A stretch of 46,245 nt of DNA from Ornithinimicrobium sp. (GTDB lineage Bacteria; Actinomycetota; Actinomycetes; Actinomycetales; Dermatophilaceae), in contig NZ_JAUNVI010000020.1 in assembly GCF_030537745.1 (NCBI RefSeq), forward strand, positions 1 to 46,245, given 5' to 3'. A program made the position numbers and the translations under genes. Under the pieces are notes generated by a model. It was given only the letters and a program-made list of their open reading frames with translations, was not told the DNA's origin and searched no databases. This document shows, piece by piece, positions 25,274-35,069 of this stretch (positions within the stretch are counted from its first letter, which is position 1; each line of letters starts with the position of its first letter).

Positions 25274-26617
25274 TTACTGCCTGGGGCCCTCCTGCGTGGC
25301 ACCTGCAGGGCGTGTCGGCAAAGTCGACGCTCCGTCGACCTGCCAGCAACGCTCTCCGTGAGGGTCAGCGAGGAGCCGATGGACGACGGTGTCGGCGAGG
25401 AGCCGTCCACGCAGGGTCAGCACGAGCCGGCCACCGATGGCCGGGGCACCCTGCACGAGCCCGTCCGCAATAAGCCCTGCGACCGCGCGGCGTCCGCTCA
25501 CCGACAGCGCCTGCAGAGGTAGTCCTTGCGCCAGTCGGCTCCCCAGCAGGACAGTCTCGTCGTACTGCTGCTCCTCATCCAGCACCTCGCGAGCGTGCGC
25601 GGGGCTCAGCCCGCTCTGAAGCCGCTCGGCGTAGGCCCGGGGGTGTTTGACGTTCCACCACCGCACGCCCCCGACATGACTGTGCGCCCCTGGCCCGATG
25701 CCCCACCAGTCACCGCCGCGCCAGTAGGCCAGGTTGTGCTCGCACGCCGACTCCGCACCTTTGGACCAGTTCGAGATCTCATACCAAGAGAAGCCGGCCG
25801 CACCGAGGATGGCCTCGGCCAGCTCGTATTTATCGGCTTCGTCGTCGTCATCCGGCGCGGCCACCTCACCCCTGCGGACCTGCCGAGCCAGGGCGGTGCC
25901 CTCCTCAACGACCAAGGCGTACGCGGAGACATGGTCCGGGTCGAGCTCGACCACGGTCTGCAGGCTGGTGCGCCAGTCGTCCAAGGACTCCCCCGGCGTG
26001 CCGTAGATGAGATCGAGACTGGCCTGCATTCCTGCCGCCCGCACGGCCGCGAACGCGCTCGCCACATTCTCCGGTCGGTGCGTGCGGTCCAGTGTGGCCA
26101 GCACGTGCGGCACGGCGGACTGCATCCCCAGGCTGACCCGCGTGAAACCGCGAGCGGCCAGTGCCTGGGCGACCTCGGGGGTCACCGTGTCCGGGTTGGC
26201 CTCGGTGGTGATTTCCGCCCCCGGCGTCAGTCCCCACCGGTCCCGCACGTCATCGACGAGACCTCCGAGCACCTCCGCCGGCAGCATCGTAGGAGTGCCA
26301 CCGCCGACGAAGACGGTGGACACCGGTGGTGGATCACCGGCGTCCAGGACGCCCTGGGCCAACGCGAGCTCGGCATGCGCTGCGCGGGTGAAATCGCCCA
26401 TCAAGCCAGGCAGGGGCTCCCCGACGTCCTGACGGTGCCCCGTTTCCCCCAGCTCAGGCAGCGTGTAGGTGTTGAAGTCGCAGTAGCCGCACCGGACCCG
26501 GCAGAACGGGACGTGCACATAGACCGAGAAGGTGCGCGACGACATACCATCCAGGACGGCCCCGGGCAGGGAGCCGTCAGCGGGCCCCGGATCACCCGGG
26601 GGAAAGGTGGACGGCAT
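25274..26617 (-). CDS. hemW: Radical SAM heme chaperone HemW
   Basis: A 447-residue radical-SAM protein. The iron-sulfur motif CRVRCGYCDF (CX3CX2C) follows YVHVPF. FVGGGTPTML, GMQSAVPHVLATLDRTHR and the HemW motif HNLAYWRGGDWWGIGPGAH are present. The motif set fits the heme-trafficking HemW rather than the true coproporphyrinogen dehydrogenase HemN. The frame is open to 26704; ATG at 26615-26617 with GGGGGA in front is chosen. It follows the usual actinobacterial lepA-hemW association, although here three genes of the lepA unit and PPK2 lie between. Confidence 0.93.
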   Translation of the reverse strand: MPSTFPPGDPGPADGSLPGAVLDGMSSRTFSVYVHVPFCRVRCGYCDFNTYTLPELGETGHRQDVGEPLPGLMGDFTRAAHAELALAQGVLDAGDPPPVSTVFVGGGTPTMLPAEVLGGLVDDVRDRWGLTPGAEITTEANPDTVTPEVAQALAARGFTRVSLGMQSAVPHVLATLDRTHRPENVASAFAAVRAAGMQASLDLIYGTPGESLDDWRTSLQTVVELDPDHVSAYALVVEEGTALARQVRRGEVAAPDDDDEADKYELAEAILGAAGFSWYEISNWSKGAESACEHNLAYWRGGDWWGIGPGAHSHVGGVRWWNVKHPRAYAERLQSGLSPAHAREVLDEEQQYDETVLLGSRLAQGLPLQALSVSGRRAVAGLIADGLVQGAPAIGGRLVLTLRGRLLADTVVHRLLADPHGERCWQVDGASTLPTRPAGATQEGPRQ

Positions 26618-26717
26618 ATCCCCCAGTCTCCCACCATGGCCCGGGCCATGAATGCCACCCGCCCATGTCGATCGCCAGGCCGCGCTGGCGCCGTGGCTGC
26701 TCAACTGCTGCCCACGC

Positions 26718-26723
26718 TAGTCT
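26718..26723 (+). promoter_or_regulatory. -10 element of leaderless ppk2
   Basis: TAGTCT followed by 6 bases and GTG at 26730. Confidence 0.55.
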
Positions 26724-26729
26724 CAAGAG

Positions 26730-27620
26730 GTGCAGCAACGTCTCCGTGAGTACATCGACAACCTGCGTGATGCCGGCTTCACGGTGCGCGACGATCAGGG
26801 GTCAGATCCGGACCTCATCACGCCCGAGGGAAGTGCCGTCGACACCTGGCGTGAGGACTATCCCTACGCGGAGCGGATGACCAGGGACTACTACGAGGTC
26901 GAGAAGTGGTTGTTGCAGGTCGAACTGCTCAAGTTCCAGTACTGGGCCAAGGACAACGACACCCGGCACATCCTCGTCTTCGAGGGCCGGGACGCGGCCG
27001 GTAAGGGTGGGTCGATCAAGCGATTCACCGAGCATCTGAACCCACGCGGCGCACGGGTGGTGGCCCTCAACAAGCCGACCGAGGTCGAGGCCGGCCAGTG
27101 GTACTTCCAACGCTACGTGCAGAACCTGCCGACGAGCGGCGAGATCGTGCTGTTCGACCGCAGCTGGTACAACCGTGCGGGAGTCGAGCGGGTCATGGGC
27201 TTCTGCTCCAACACGGAGTACGAGACCTTCATGGAGCATGCGCCGCAGTTCGAAAAGATGCTCGTCGACACGGGCATCTCCATCACCAAGTACTGGTTCT
27301 CGGTGACGCAGACCGAGCAGCGGACCCGCTTTGCGATCCGGCAGCTCGACCCGGTGCGCCAGTGGAAGCTCTCCCCGATGGACCTGGAGTCGTTGGACCG
27401 CTGGGAGGCGTATGGCGCGGCGAAGGAGGAGATGTTTCGTCGCACCGACACCGACTGGGCCCCGTGGACGACAATCAAGTCCAATGACAAGAAGCGCGCG
27501 CGCATCAACGCGATGCGCCACTTCTTGTCCAAGTTCGAGTACGAAGGCAAGGACCACGACATCGTGCTGCGGCCGGATCCGCGGCTCGTCAAACGGGCCC
27601 GGGACACCGTCGGCGACTGA
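26730..27620 (+). CDS. ppk2: Polyphosphate kinase 2 (class I)
   Basis: A 296-residue cytosolic P-loop kinase that uses polyphosphate to phosphorylate nucleoside diphosphates (or the reverse). Walker A is FEGRDAAGKGGSIKRF, Walker B IVLFDRSWYNRAGVERVMG, and the lid includes KYWFSVTQTEQRTRF. It is a single-domain PPK2. Class I members mainly act on NDPs; the exact nucleotide preference cannot be read here. The GTG start is set by TAGTCT 6 bases upstream. It is convergent with the HTH gene (11-base gap between stops). Confidence 0.93.
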   Translation: MQQRLREYIDNLRDAGFTVRDDQGSDPDLITPEGSAVDTWREDYPYAERMTRDYYEVEKWLLQVELLKFQYWAKDNDTRHILVFEGRDAAGKGGSIKRFTEHLNPRGARVVALNKPTEVEAGQWYFQRYVQNLPTSGEIVLFDRSWYNRAGVERVMGFCSNTEYETFMEHAPQFEKMLVDTGISITKYWFSVTQTEQRTRFAIRQLDPVRQWKLSPMDLESLDRWEAYGAAKEEMFRRTDTDWAPWTTIKSNDKKRARINAMRHFLSKFEYEGKDHDIVLRPDPRLVKRARDTVGD

Positions 27621-27631
27621 GCAGGGGTTTC

Positions 27632-28243
27632 CTATCCCGAGACCGCGTCGGAGCGTGGCACGGTTGCCCTGCTGCCCGAGGTCGACTCTGCAGGCACTCC
27701 CAAGTCGCGCACCAGGTAGGCCCAGGGGAAGGCACGGCACCCGACCTGCCAACCGTCCTGCTCGTAGCGGCGTAAGGGCCCGGTCCACACCACCCGCCTG
27801 TGCTCCCACTGGGTGTGAGTGCGTACCATTTTGTGACGCAACATCCCAGCCCCGACCGTGTGCCAGCCCAGGCGCCCGGCCAGTTGCAGTTCCGGCAGCT
27901 CGTCAACGGCGGTGACCGGTCCGAGCCAGCGATACTGCGGACTGTCCTCCGGCTCCGGGCGAGCGCCAAAGCGTTGCTGCACCCCTTGGCGGCTCAGCCC
28001 TAGTTCGGCACCGATCGTGGCCCAACTGTGCCCGCTCGCGCGGGCCGCGCGGACCGCCTGCTGCAGCAGCTCACGTGATGCGTGTTCGGCGGCAGCGCAG
28101 CGACGCACGATCGCGAGATGGTCGCCGGGCTCAGCTGGGTGAAGGGTCTCGGTGCGCTCAGGGTTGTCCTCACCGAGAATCGCTGCGCCGATCGCCTCGG
28201 TCAGAGCGAGACTCTCCTCGACACCATTCAGGTGGGCAGGCAT
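27632..28243 (-). CDS. HTH-containing protein of unknown function
   Basis: A 203-residue protein. Residues about 45-92 hold a helix-turn-helix: HASRELLQQAVRAARASG followed by SWATIGAELGLSRQGVQQRFG, a typical recognition-helix pattern. The remaining 110 residues are rich in Trp, Arg and aromatic residues (RLGWHTVGAGMLRHK, RRVVWTGPLRRYEQDGWQVG) and match no family I know; the spacing suggests a beta-rich domain. The frame is open to 28558, but that overlaps other genes. ATG at 28241-28243 follows the stop of the small gene by one base, with GGGAGCGAG in front. It is the last gene of the lepA-trmB unit. Confidence 0.75.
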   Translation of the reverse strand: MPAHLNGVEESLALTEAIGAAILGEDNPERTETLHPAEPGDHLAIVRRCAAAEHASRELLQQAVRAARASGHSWATIGAELGLSRQGVQQRFGARPEPEDSPQYRWLGPVTAVDELPELQLAGRLGWHTVGAGMLRHKMVRTHTQWEHRRVVWTGPLRRYEQDGWQVGCRAFPWAYLVRDLGVPAESTSGSRATVPRSDAVSG

Positions 28244-28244
28244 C

Positions 28245-28397
28245 TCAACTCGCTCCCTGGCCGTCAGCGGTGTCCCGGCTCGGCAGCCAGGCCTTACCCT
28301 CGTGCAGGTCCCGCTCACTCTTGGGGCCATGCCACCGGGTCGCGCCAAGCAGGTACGCACCCATGACCAGCAGGGCGAGGGTAGCGCCTTCAAACAT
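28245..28397 (-). CDS. Small membrane protein, 50 residues
   Basis: A short open frame translating as one hydrophobic helix (residues 3-18, EGATLALLVMGAYLLG), then a positively charged and polar tail (TRWHGPKSERDLHEGK). Its ATG lies 27 bases after the trmB stop in the same frame, and its TGA is one base before the ATG of the HTH gene (TGAGATG), so translation is probably coupled. Topology would place the tail in the cytoplasm if the positive-inside rule holds. I do not recognise the family. Tight packing and a plausible single-pass design support a real gene; it is too short for the usual length cut-off. Confidence 0.65.
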   Translation of the reverse strand: MFEGATLALLVMGAYLLGATRWHGPKSERDLHEGKAWLPSRDTADGQGAS

Positions 28398-28424
28398 GCC
28401 ACCGACGAAGCCGCCGTGCCGCGC

Positions 28425-29194
28425 TCAGTCACGCTCCGCTCGCACATACGCGAGGTCGACGATCTCCCGACCCTCGGCCGTGCCACGACGTTCGAAACGG
28501 GTGGGTGGGCGCAGCGGAGCGCGACCGGTCGACACCGGCGACAGCCGCTGGTCGGCACCGATCACCGCGCGCATCGCGGCGGCATAAGCGACCCAGTCGG
28601 TAGCCAATCGCCACACCCCGCCGTCCTCGAGCGCAGCGACCACGGCCTCGACGAGGTCCGGGGAGACGATCCGGCGCTTGTGGTGACGCTGCTTGGGCCA
28701 CGGGTCGGGAAAGAACGTCCAGACCTCACGGACGGATCCAGGCTCGACCATCGTCTGCAGCGCGAGCGCGGCGTCGGCCTCCACGATGCGCACATTGGGC
28801 AGGGCGCGCTCCCCCATCTTGGCCAGCGCATGCCCGATGCCGGGTCGCCATACCTCGAAGGCGAGGAAGTCCCACTCCGGTCGGGCGGTCGCGCCCGCGA
28901 CCAGCGCATCACCGGAGCCAGAGCCGATCTCCACCACCAGCGGCGCCGACCGGCCGAAGGCGGCGGTGGCCTCGAAGCGGTAGCCCGGCTCGATGATCGT
29001 CGAGCCCTCCCCTGCGGTGCGCGGAAGGTCGAGCACGACCTCGCCGGAGAGCCGGTCCCAAGCGACCTGGTGGGTATGCGGCATCCGCCCGCCTCGACGG
29101 GTGAAGGAGCGGGTGCGGGCCTGCGGTCGCGGCCCGATCACCGGGTTGCCCAGCGCAAAATGACCGGGGGGTGGAGGCGGAGGCAATGGCACGC

Positions 29195-29198
<4 letters not shown>
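28425..29198 (-). CDS. trmB: tRNA (guanine-N7)-methyltransferase TrmB
   Basis: A 257-residue SAM-dependent enzyme modifying G46 of the tRNA variable loop. The SAM loop is [24 protein letters not shown] and [16 protein letters not shown] are hallmark TrmB segments, and the end is TRFERRG. The GTG start overlaps the lepA stop (GTGA). About 45 N-terminal residues before the core are Pro-rich ([14 protein letters not shown]), so an internal start is possible but would break the coupling. Confidence 0.93.
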
Positions 29199-31069
<1,871 letters not shown>

Positions 31070-31185
31070 CCTCGAGGTATGTCGTGGGCCGGACAGTCTC
31101 TTCAGTGTCCCATGTCATAGGCGGCCCTCCGCGCAACTGCCCGGATGCGCGACGACGTTGATTGGGCGGCCATTTCCTGGCCCAT

Positions 31186-31195
31186 TGGTCGACCA
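31186..31195. promoter_or_regulatory. Operator-like palindrome TGGTCGACCA
   Basis: A perfect 10-base palindrome lying 22-23 bases (centre to centre, about two helical turns) from the palindrome at 31208. It has the same TGGTC/GACCA half-sites but no central base. It fits the TGGTnnnACCA style of FadR-subfamily GntR regulators such as LldR, GlcC and PdhR. Confidence 0.5.
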
Positions 31196-31207
31196 TTTGT
31201 TCCCACC

Positions 31208-31218
31208 TGGTCAGACCA
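31208..31218. promoter_or_regulatory. Operator-like palindrome TGGTCAGACCA
   Basis: An 11-base palindrome, the exact reverse complement of TGGTCTGACCA found in the glcD promoter at 36720. It lies about 50 bases before the presumed -10 of the Nramp-like gene. A GntR-family (LldR/GlcC-like) regulator is the natural candidate; no such gene is in the window. Confidence 0.6.
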
Positions 31219-31231
31219 ATCCGAGAAAGGG

Positions 31232-31247
31232 TGTGACACATCCCACA
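31232..31247. promoter_or_regulatory. CRP/GlxR-like site
   Basis: TGTGACACATCCCACA matches TGTGA-N6-TCACA at all but one conserved base. It lies between the palindromes and the -10 of the Nramp-like gene, so carbon-source (cAMP) control is possible. Confidence 0.4.
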
Positions 31248-31266
31248 CAAGCGCGAAAAATGGGTG

Positions 31267-31272
31267 TAGATT
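31267..31272 (+). promoter_or_regulatory. Presumed -10 element of the Nramp-like gene
   Basis: TAGATT lies 48 bases before the GTG start, leaving room for a leader with the strong ribosome binding site AAGGAGG (31303-31309). No good -35 is visible 17 bases upstream, so activation by a bound regulator would make sense. Confidence 0.4.
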
Positions 31273-31314
31273 CCGGGCCACCGCGTAAGTGACACCCATG
31301 GCAAGGAGGCCCAC

Positions 31315-32802
31315 GTGTCTGACCAACTGGCCGACAACACTCTCGGTGGCGACCCGCCAACGGTGCCCGAGGGCGAGATTGCGCACGAGATCCCCTGGAA
31401 GCATGTCCCCCCGGTCACCTACCGAGATCTTCCGGAGCCCCTGCCCCTGAGGAAGGTCATCGGCCCCAGCGTGCTGCTGCTCGCCGGGGCCATCGGCTCG
31501 GGCGAGTTCGTGCTCTGGCCCTACATCACCTCCCAGGTCGGCCTCGCGCTGGTCTGGCTGGTGGTCATCGGCATCACCACGCAGTACTTCCTCAACATGG
31601 AGATCGAGCGCTACACGCTGGCGACCGGTGAGACCGCCGTCGTCGGCTTCACCCGGCTCTGGAAGCCGTGGGGCTGGCTGTTCATCGCGATGACCGTGAT
31701 CCCGTGGATGTGGCCCGGTTGGGCGACCGGCGGGACCACGACGCTGTCCTTCGCGACGGGCTTCGACGCCGACAAGATCCCGTTCATCACGATCGGGGTG
31801 CTGATCGTCATCGGCCTGGTGCTGACCCTGTCCCCGGTCGTCTACAAGACGGTGGAGAAGATCCAGTTCTTCCTGGTCGCCTTCATCATCCTCTTCGTCC
31901 TTTATGCGGCCATCGTGCTGATCGGCGGCGAGGGCTACAAGGGTTTGGCCATGGGCTTCGTGGAGATCCAGAAACTCCCCGCGGCGATCGCCGAGGTCCC
32001 GGCGGCGCTGCTCCTGGGTGCCATCGCCTTCGCCGGCGCTGGCGGCGCGATGAACCTGGTCCAGTCCAACTGGGTCCGGGACAAGGGCCTGGGCATGGGT
32101 GCCCTGCTGCCCAAGGTGGTCTCACCCTTCACCGGCGAGGAGGTCGTGCAACCGACCACCGGCTACTTCTTCAAGCGCGACGAAGAGAACATGCGCAAGT
32201 GGAAAGCGTGGTGGAAGGTCGCAGACAAGGAGCAGACCATCACGTTCCTCGTCATCGGTGGCATCACGCTGCTGGTCTTCATGGCGTTGACCTTTGTCAC
32301 CCTGGGCACTGGCGGGGAGGCCGCGAGCTTCGACTTCATCAAGTTGGAGGGCGAGGCCCTCCGCGAGCTGCAAGGGCCGTGGCTGTCCACCTTCTTCTGG
32401 GTCGCCGGCAGCGCCGTGCTCTACTCGACCAACCTCACGATCCTGGACATGGTCGGACGGTTGGCCGCCGACGTGCTGAAGACGACGACGCTGAGGGACT
32501 CGAACATCAGCGAGAGCCGGCTCTACTTCATCTTCGTCTGGACCATGATCCTCTTCGGCTCGATCATCCTCTTGTCCGGCGTGGATCAGCCGCTGCTGCT
32601 CATCGTCATCGCCAGCTCCCTCAACGGTCTGGTCATGTTCGTCTACTCGGTGCTGCTCCTGCGGCTCAACCGCAGTGTGCTCCCCCGGGAGATCGGCCTG
32701 AAGGGGTTCCGCTTCGGGGCGATCATCTGGGCCTGCCTCTTCTACGGTGGGTTCTCCGCCTTCCTGCTCTTCGATCAGGGAAGCAAGTTGTTCGGCGGCT
32801 GA
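31315..32802 (+). CDS. Nramp-related transporter lacking the usual metal-binding motifs
   Basis: A 495-residue membrane protein with about 11-12 helices and a 45-residue polar N terminus. It is Nramp-like in general layout, but the helix 1 motif DPGN is absent: the equivalent stretch reads LLLAGAIGSGEFVLWPY. The helix 6 MPH motif is also absent, with AIAFAGAGGAMNLVQSNW there. A soluble insert of about 55 residues (about 260-315, FTGEEVVQPTTGYFFKRDEENMRK) follows. The loss of metal ligands makes manganese or iron transport doubtful. GTG with AAGGAGG five bases upstream is a strong start. The operator-like site shared with glcD hints at a link to 2-hydroxyacid metabolism. Confidence 0.8.
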   Translation: MSDQLADNTLGGDPPTVPEGEIAHEIPWKHVPPVTYRDLPEPLPLRKVIGPSVLLLAGAIGSGEFVLWPYITSQVGLALVWLVVIGITTQYFLNMEIERYTLATGETAVVGFTRLWKPWGWLFIAMTVIPWMWPGWATGGTTTLSFATGFDADKIPFITIGVLIVIGLVLTLSPVVYKTVEKIQFFLVAFIILFVLYAAIVLIGGEGYKGLAMGFVEIQKLPAAIAEVPAALLLGAIAFAGAGGAMNLVQSNWVRDKGLGMGALLPKVVSPFTGEEVVQPTTGYFFKRDEENMRKWKAWWKVADKEQTITFLVIGGITLLVFMALTFVTLGTGGEAASFDFIKLEGEALRELQGPWLSTFFWVAGSAVLYSTNLTILDMVGRLAADVLKTTTLRDSNISESRLYFIFVWTMILFGSIILLSGVDQPLLLIVIASSLNGLVMFVYSVLLLRLNRSVLPREIGLKGFRFGAIIWACLFYGGFSAFLLFDQGSKLFGG

Positions 32803-32810
32803 GCTTGCTC

Positions 32811-32855
32811 ACGAACGCGGCCGCGTCACCCAAGGGGTGGCGCGGCCGCGTTCGT
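32811..32855. terminator. Long bidirectional terminator hairpin
   Basis: ACGAACGCGGCCGCG pairs perfectly with CGCGGCCGCGTTCGT, and the stem continues as T-G plus CACCC/GGGTG around the loop AAG: 21 bp in all. No T-run follows, as is common for actinobacterial stem-only terminators. It separates the convergent Nramp-like and hemerythrin genes. Confidence 0.85.
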
Positions 32856-32862
32856 GTCGCTC

Positions 32863-33330
32863 TCAGTCGTCGGCGTACTGGCAGATCCACTGGTCGGGCA
32901 GGGATCCTGAGTCGAGGAAGTCCCGCAGCGTCGTGGCCTCCTCGTCGGTGAGCACGGTGTCGGCATGCGGGTAGATCAGTGGCTCTTCCTTGAGGTTGTG
33001 CTTCTCCAGCGCAGAGAGCAAGTTCTGGCAGGCCGCGACCAGGTCGTCGGGCTCAGCGTCGGAGCGGACCTGCTCAGTGAGCGCGTCCATGGCCCGCCAC
33101 AGCTCGCCATGCTCTTTGAGCATGACGAAGACCGGCATCGCGAGCCCGGCCTCCTTCACCGCGTCGAAGAGGAACTCCTCCTCCAGGTAGATATGCCGGC
33201 GCAGCAGCGCCAGCGCCGCGGTCAGGTCGGAAGAATCGGTGGAATCGCTCCGGAGGCCCTCGACATACCGCAGGATGCCGTCGTCGATGGTGTGGTGCTC
33301 TGCCTCCAGGATGTCCTGCAGCGTGCTCAT
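32863..33330 (-). CDS. Hemerythrin-domain protein
   Basis: A 155-residue protein with the hemerythrin-like diiron ligand pattern in a four-helix bundle: ILEAEHHTIDD (His 11-12), LLRRHIYLEEEFLF, MLKEHGELWRAMD and EKHNLKEEPLIYPHADT. Such proteins bind oxygen or sense oxygen, nitric oxide or iron. The start ATG overlaps the stop of the FAD oxidoreductase (ATGA), so the two are translated together, which suggests electron transfer from the reductase to the diiron centre; that link is inference. Confidence 0.88.
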   Translation of the reverse strand: MSTLQDILEAEHHTIDDGILRYVEGLRSDSTDSSDLTAALALLRRHIYLEEEFLFDAVKEAGLAMPVFVMLKEHGELWRAMDALTEQVRSDAEPDDLVAACQNLLSALEKHNLKEEPLIYPHADTVLTDEEATTLRDFLDSGSLPDQWICQYADD

Positions 33331-34469
33331 CCGTCTTGGTCCTCGACCTGCGCTGCGTCCGTTCCGACGGAGTCACGCAGCTCGTCGGAGGCGTCCCAGT
33401 CATTGGCGTGCATCGCCGCGACCACCAAGCCGTCCCGGACCCAGTAAGCGCGGAAGGTGCCAGAGCCGTCGCCGAGGTCTCCGCGAGTGATGACCCGGTC
33501 AGAACCGCTGCCACGACCGAAGTATTCCATCCCGAGGTCGTACTGGTCGGTGAAGAAGTAGGGCTGTCGGTCATAGTCCTGCTGTGCGCCGAGCAGGTTG
33601 CGGGCCACCACTTTGGCCTGCTCGATCGCGGTGTCCCAGTGCTCCACGCGGACCCGTCCGAGCGTGGGGTGGTCCTGATTGGCGATGTCGCCGACCGCGT
33701 AGACATCTGGGTCCGAGGTGCGCAGCGTCGCATCGACCAGCACGCCGTGGTCGACGTCGAGGCCGGCGTCCTCCGCCAGTTGCGTGTTGGGGATCGCGCC
33801 GATCCCCACCACGACGAGGTCAGCGCCGGCCAGGTCCTCGGCGGTGACCTCCGTGTCGAGCCGCAGATCGACGCCATGGGCACGATGGACGGCGGCGAAC
33901 CGCGCTGCCACCTCCGGGCCGAGCACCGGCAGCAGCGGCTGAGCGGCGCGCTCGAAGATCGTGACCTCGGTCCCTACCTTGCGGGCGGCCGAAGCCACTT
34001 CGAGGCCGATCCAGCCGGCGCCGATGATGACGATCTTCTTGCCCTCGCCGAACTGCTCGCGGATCTGGTTGCTGTCCTCGACATTGCGCAGGTATGCCGT
34101 GGGCACGCCAGAGTCGTCCGCGAGCGCTAGGTGGCGAGGGGAGGCGCCGGTCGCGAGCAGCAACTTGTCGTACGTGACGTCGCCACCGGTGGTTTGCACC
34201 GTCCGGTTGGCCAGGTCAAGGCCGGTCGCGGTGGTGCCGGTGCGCAGATCCACCTCGTTCTTCGGATACCAGTCAGCGTCGTGGACCTGTGCCTCCTCGA
34301 AGGAACTTTCACCCATGAGGTAACCCTTGGACAACGGAGGTCGCTCATAGGGCACTCGCTCTTCTGTCCCAAGGAGGGTGATCGGGCCCGTGTGCCCTCC
34401 CTCGCGCAGCGCGGTGACCGCGCTCCCGCCGGCCAGGCCAGCTCCGATGACGACGATGTGCTCAGGCAT
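33327..34469 (-). CDS. FAD/NAD(P)-dependent oxidoreductase, ferredoxin-reductase type
   Basis: A 380-residue flavoprotein of the BphA4/rhodocoxin-reductase group. The N-terminal FAD fold is IVVIGAGLAGGSAV, the NAD(P) fold IVIIGAGWIGLEVA, and VYAVGDIAN is the second FAD motif. YERPPLSKGYL is the family's isoalloxazine-side segment. It normally passes electrons from NAD(P)H to a ferredoxin; no ferredoxin is next to it, but a hemerythrin gene overlaps its stop. AGGAG five bases before the ATG is a good ribosome binding site and overlaps the stop of the GNAT gene, 8 bases away. Confidence 0.9.
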   Translation of the reverse strand: MPEHIVVIGAGLAGGSAVTALREGGHTGPITLLGTEERVPYERPPLSKGYLMGESSFEEAQVHDADWYPKNEVDLRTGTTATGLDLANRTVQTTGGDVTYDKLLLATGASPRHLALADDSGVPTAYLRNVEDSNQIREQFGEGKKIVIIGAGWIGLEVASAARKVGTEVTIFERAAQPLLPVLGPEVAARFAAVHRAHGVDLRLDTEVTAEDLAGADLVVVGIGAIPNTQLAEDAGLDVDHGVLVDATLRTSDPDVYAVGDIANQDHPTLGRVRVEHWDTAIEQAKVVARNLLGAQQDYDRQPYFFTDQYDLGMEYFGRGSGSDRVITRGDLGDGSGTFRAYWVRDGLVVAAMHANDWDASDELRDSVGTDAAQVEDQDG

Positions 34470-34477
34470 AGCAACTC

Positions 34478-34948
34478 CTAGGGGGTCTGTGCTCCGACTC
34501 TACGCTCGCGTGCGGACGTCTCGTCGAACCTGACGAAAGCCCGGAGGTGGCCCTCCCCGTAGTCCCTCACCTCGACATACCCCAACGACTCATAAAACGC
34601 CTGCTGGCGGGGCTCGTCGTCGGTCAGGAGCACCTTTTGGCGCACGTGCCCGTAGGGCTCCAGGGCGGTCTGCACCAACTGGCGTCCCACGCCTTCCCGC
34701 TGCAACTCGGGACGCACCAGGACGTCCTGGAGGTAGGCGATGCTCGCGCCGTCCGACAGCACCCTGGCCAGCCCGAGCAATTCATCGCCATATCTGGCTG
34801 TCACCACCCGGGTAGAGCCGGCGACAGCGTCCTCGAGCGCCTCCGGTCTGGTGGTGTAGGAGGTCCACCCGACCGCGTCGTAGAGCTCGATCAGCTCCGC
34901 GCGGGTCGGCCGGTCATCGACGCTGAAGACAATCTCGTGTCCTGCCAT
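34478..34948 (-). CDS. GNAT family N-acetyltransferase
   Basis: A 156-residue GNAT-fold protein. The acetyl-CoA motif A reads DVLVRPELQREGVGRQLVQTAL (R/Q-x-x-G-x-G/A form), with the strand GLARVLSDGASIAYLQ before it and FYESLGYVEV after it. The substrate is unknown. The frame is open to 35143; ATG at 34946-34948 gives the normal family start (EIVFSVDDRPTRAELIELY). It heads the unit GNAT-reductase-hemerythrin and diverges from aceB. Confidence 0.88.
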   Translation of the reverse strand: MAGHEIVFSVDDRPTRAELIELYDAVGWTSYTTRPEALEDAVAGSTRVVTARYGDELLGLARVLSDGASIAYLQDVLVRPELQREGVGRQLVQTALEPYGHVRQKVLLTDDEPRQQAFYESLGYVEVRDYGEGHLRAFVRFDETSARERRVGAQTP

Positions 34949-35005
34949 CCTTGAGACTCTCACGGCGCAACTCTTCCCCGCACGACGGAGCGCTGCCACC
35001 TGCGT

Positions 35006-35042
35006 TAGGCTCCTGGGAGAAGGCGGATAACGAATTCCGCCT
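35006..35042 (+). promoter_or_regulatory. aceB promoter region with inverted repeat
   Basis: TAGGCT (35006-35011) could be a -10. Downstream, AGGCGGA (35021-35027) and TCCGCCT (35036-35042) form a 7-bp inverted repeat with an 8-base centre. It could be an operator overlapping the transcription start or a small leader hairpin. Confidence 0.4.
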
Positions 35043-35069
35043 AGTGGAAAACTGCCACAAGGAGCCCAC

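Noticed and set aside
25045-25473. Plus-strand open frame of 142 codons through the structured gap into hemW
   Set aside because: It runs through the hairpins and then antisense to hemW; the protein is of low complexity.
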